A stretch of DNA of 7,869 nucleotides. It comes from an uncultured Clostridia bacterium. GTDB taxonomy: Bacteria; Bacillota; Clostridia; RUG12999. The translations under genes were made by a program, and so were the position numbers. The notes below the pieces were generated by a model. That model did no database searches. It was not told the DNA's origin and was given only the letters and a program-made list of their open reading frames with translations. Where the stretch lies: contig CALLNG010000567.1 of NCBI GenBank assembly GCA_938005345.1, positions 1-7,869 of the forward strand. Reading direction: 5' to 3'. Below, piece by piece: positions 6,663 to 7,869 of this stretch. How positions within the stretch are numbered: position 1 is the stretch's first letter; each line of letters opens with the position of its first letter.

Positions 6663-7869
6663 ATGAAAAGAAGAATTTTTGCGATGGTTCTCGCGGCGGT
6701 CATGCTTTTGCCGACCGTACTGGCGTCTGCCGCGTTTGGCGACGTGACAGAGGAAACGCCATATGCAGAGGAAATTGCCATATTGGAAGCGATTGGTGTC
6801 ATCACCGGCGATGAAAACAACGACTTTGACCCAGAAGGGGAACTGCTGCGGGCAGATTTTGCCATGATGGTCGGTACCATTTTGGGATATGATAAAACAC
6901 CGGCGGCGGAGCAGGTGTTCAGCGACGTGCCGCAGGACCATTATGCAGCAGGCGTAATTGCAGCACTAAATGGCAGCGGCGTATTTTCTGGCGTGGGCGG
7001 TGGCCTGTTTGAGCCGGATTCGCCTGTCACCTTTGCGCAGGCAGCCAAAGTGTTGGTATCCATCACAGGTTACCAGCAGCTTGCCCTGGCGCAGGGCGGG
7101 TATCCGACAGGATATATCATTCAGGCGTCCACCATTGGTATCAGCAGCGATTTGCCGCAGGATCAGCCGCTGACACGCGCGCAGGCAGCACACCTGATTT
7201 ATCAGGCGCTGCGGGCGGATTTGCGCCAGCAGACCGTGTATGACAACGAATACCCGCAGTATGAAGTGGTGCGCGGAGAAACGCTGCTCACCAACGTCAT
7301 GCAGATTTATATGCTGCGGAACGTCGTGGTCAACGATACATATAAAACCTCGTCCCAGTTGCAGCAGCAGCAAGTCAAAATTGACGGGCAAATTTACAAC
7401 GTTGGGGAAACCAATGCAGCAAATTTTATGGGCCAAGGCGTCATCATTTATTATAAAATAGATGAGACGCTGCCGGAGGAACTGGTGCTGCTCTACATCA
7501 ATACCATGCCCCAGAGTGCGGAAGTAATAATTCCAGCAAACGATATCATTTCCTATAGCAACAACACCCTGCGCTATGTGGAGGATGGCAGAACCACCAG
7601 TACCTATATTGGGCGGGACGCGAACATAATGTACAACGGACGGTCTGTGGTGTACGATGCATCGTTGTTTAATTTGGAAAACGGCAGCATCCGCCTGTCC
7701 AACAGCGACGGAGGCGGCTCCTACAACCTAGTGGAAATCGAGTCCTATGAAAATATTTTAATTGGCGGTATCGACTATGAAAACCAGGTGATTTACGACC
7801 GCTATGACCGCAGCCTAATGGTGCAGATGCCGGACGACCAGTCCGCAGTTTGCGAAGTACGCCTGCCGG
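6663..7869 (+). CDS. SLH-domain surface protein, 3' end beyond the window
   Basis: The frame runs open from ATG 6663 to the window end, giving 402 residues with no stop. Residues 1-23 are a signal peptide (MKRRIF, a hydrophobic core, cleavage at ASA-AF). Residues about 24-190 are three SLH-like domains, starting FGDV and FSDV. Their motif positions read LRAD (62-65), TFAQ (123-126) and TRAQ (171-174), so only the third is canonical. From about 191 the body is beta-rich, with VVVND, VKIDGQIYNVGE, VIIYYKID, VLLYIN and IMYNGRSVV segments, then an acidic N-G-S-I-R-L/Y-N-L-V-E-I pattern and IDYENQVIYDRY. From memory this resembles large, uncharacterised SLH proteins of Clostridia and Paenibacillus; no function is established that I know of. 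N-terminal SLH domains would anchor it to wall polymer with the body facing out. Coupled start and tandem position suggest it is made together with the preceding SLH protein. Confidence 0.88.
   Translation, partial: MKRRIFAMVLAAVMLLPTVLASAAFGDVTEETPYAEEIAILEAIGVITGDENNDFDPEGELLRADFAMMVGTILGYDKTPAAEQVFSDVPQDHYAAGVIAALNGSGVFSGVGGGLFEPDSPVTFAQAAKVLVSITGYQQLALAQGGYPTGYIIQASTIGISSDLPQDQPLTRAQAAHLIYQALRADLRQQTVYDNEYPQYEVVRGETLLTNVMQIYMLRNVVVNDTYKTSSQLQQQQVKIDGQIYNVGETNAANFMGQGVIIYYKIDETLPEELVLLYINTMPQSAEVIIPANDIISYSNNTLRYVEDGRTTSTYIGRDANIMYNGRSVVYDASLFNLENGSIRLSNSDGGGSYNLVEIESYENILIGGIDYENQVIYDRYDRSLMVQMPDDQSAVCEVRLP

Noticed and set aside
6970..7461. Two plus-strand short frames (6970-7173, 7240-7461) near the right end
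   Set aside because: The real reading frame is the open SLH protein from 6663 to the window end; these are shadows in another frame without domain signal.
1..7869. CRISPR array, tRNA or rRNA genes, insertion sequence or attachment site
   Set aside because: No regularly spaced nucleotide repeats, no cloverleaf or rRNA-like sequence, no transposase or integrase frame and no terminal inverted repeats were seen; coding sequence fills the window.

Overview
The window looks like accessory, carbohydrate-related surface biology from a Gram-positive Clostridia-type bacterium (Bacillota). The signs are S-layer homology (SLH) domains, strong AGGAGG-type ribosome binding sites, a membrane-anchored AraC-type regulator of a kind common in Paenibacillus and Clostridia, and a discoidin-like carbohydrate-binding tail. 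A gut or rumen polysaccharide degrader is plausible, but no sequence here fixes genus or species.

All genes lie on the + strand and are packed tightly. (1) 1-200 is the 3' end of a gene whose product ends in an F5/8 type C (CBM32-like) domain. (2) 217-2577 is a secreted 786-residue protein built from two copies of a [jelly-roll + Ig-like] unit plus a C-terminal beta domain. (3) 2594-4891 is a 765-residue one-component regulator: transmembrane helix, extracytoplasmic sensor, transmembrane helix, linker, AraC-type double HTH. (4) 4918-6657 is a 579-residue secreted protein with an Ig-like N-terminus, three diverged helical repeats, a polyglycine linker and three C-terminal SLH domains. (5) 6663 to the window end is a secreted protein with N-terminal SLH domains and a beta-rich body, cut by the window edge.

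Gaps between genes are only 16, 16, 26 and 5 bases. Each start has a Shine-Dalgarno-like sequence, and I saw no terminator or promoter in the gaps, so the five genes are probably one operon continuing in both directions. No stretch longer than 26 bases is non-coding.

A working model (inference) is a Gram-positive surface locus for glycan handling. Secreted proteins with carbohydrate-binding-type folds act outside the cell, two SLH proteins sit on the secondary cell-wall polymer, and the membrane AraC protein senses an extracytoplasmic ligand and controls the operon. No catalytic enzyme and no transporter is visible within the window. The least explained items are the duplicated jelly-roll protein, the triple helical repeat of the 579-residue protein, and the body of the last SLH protein.
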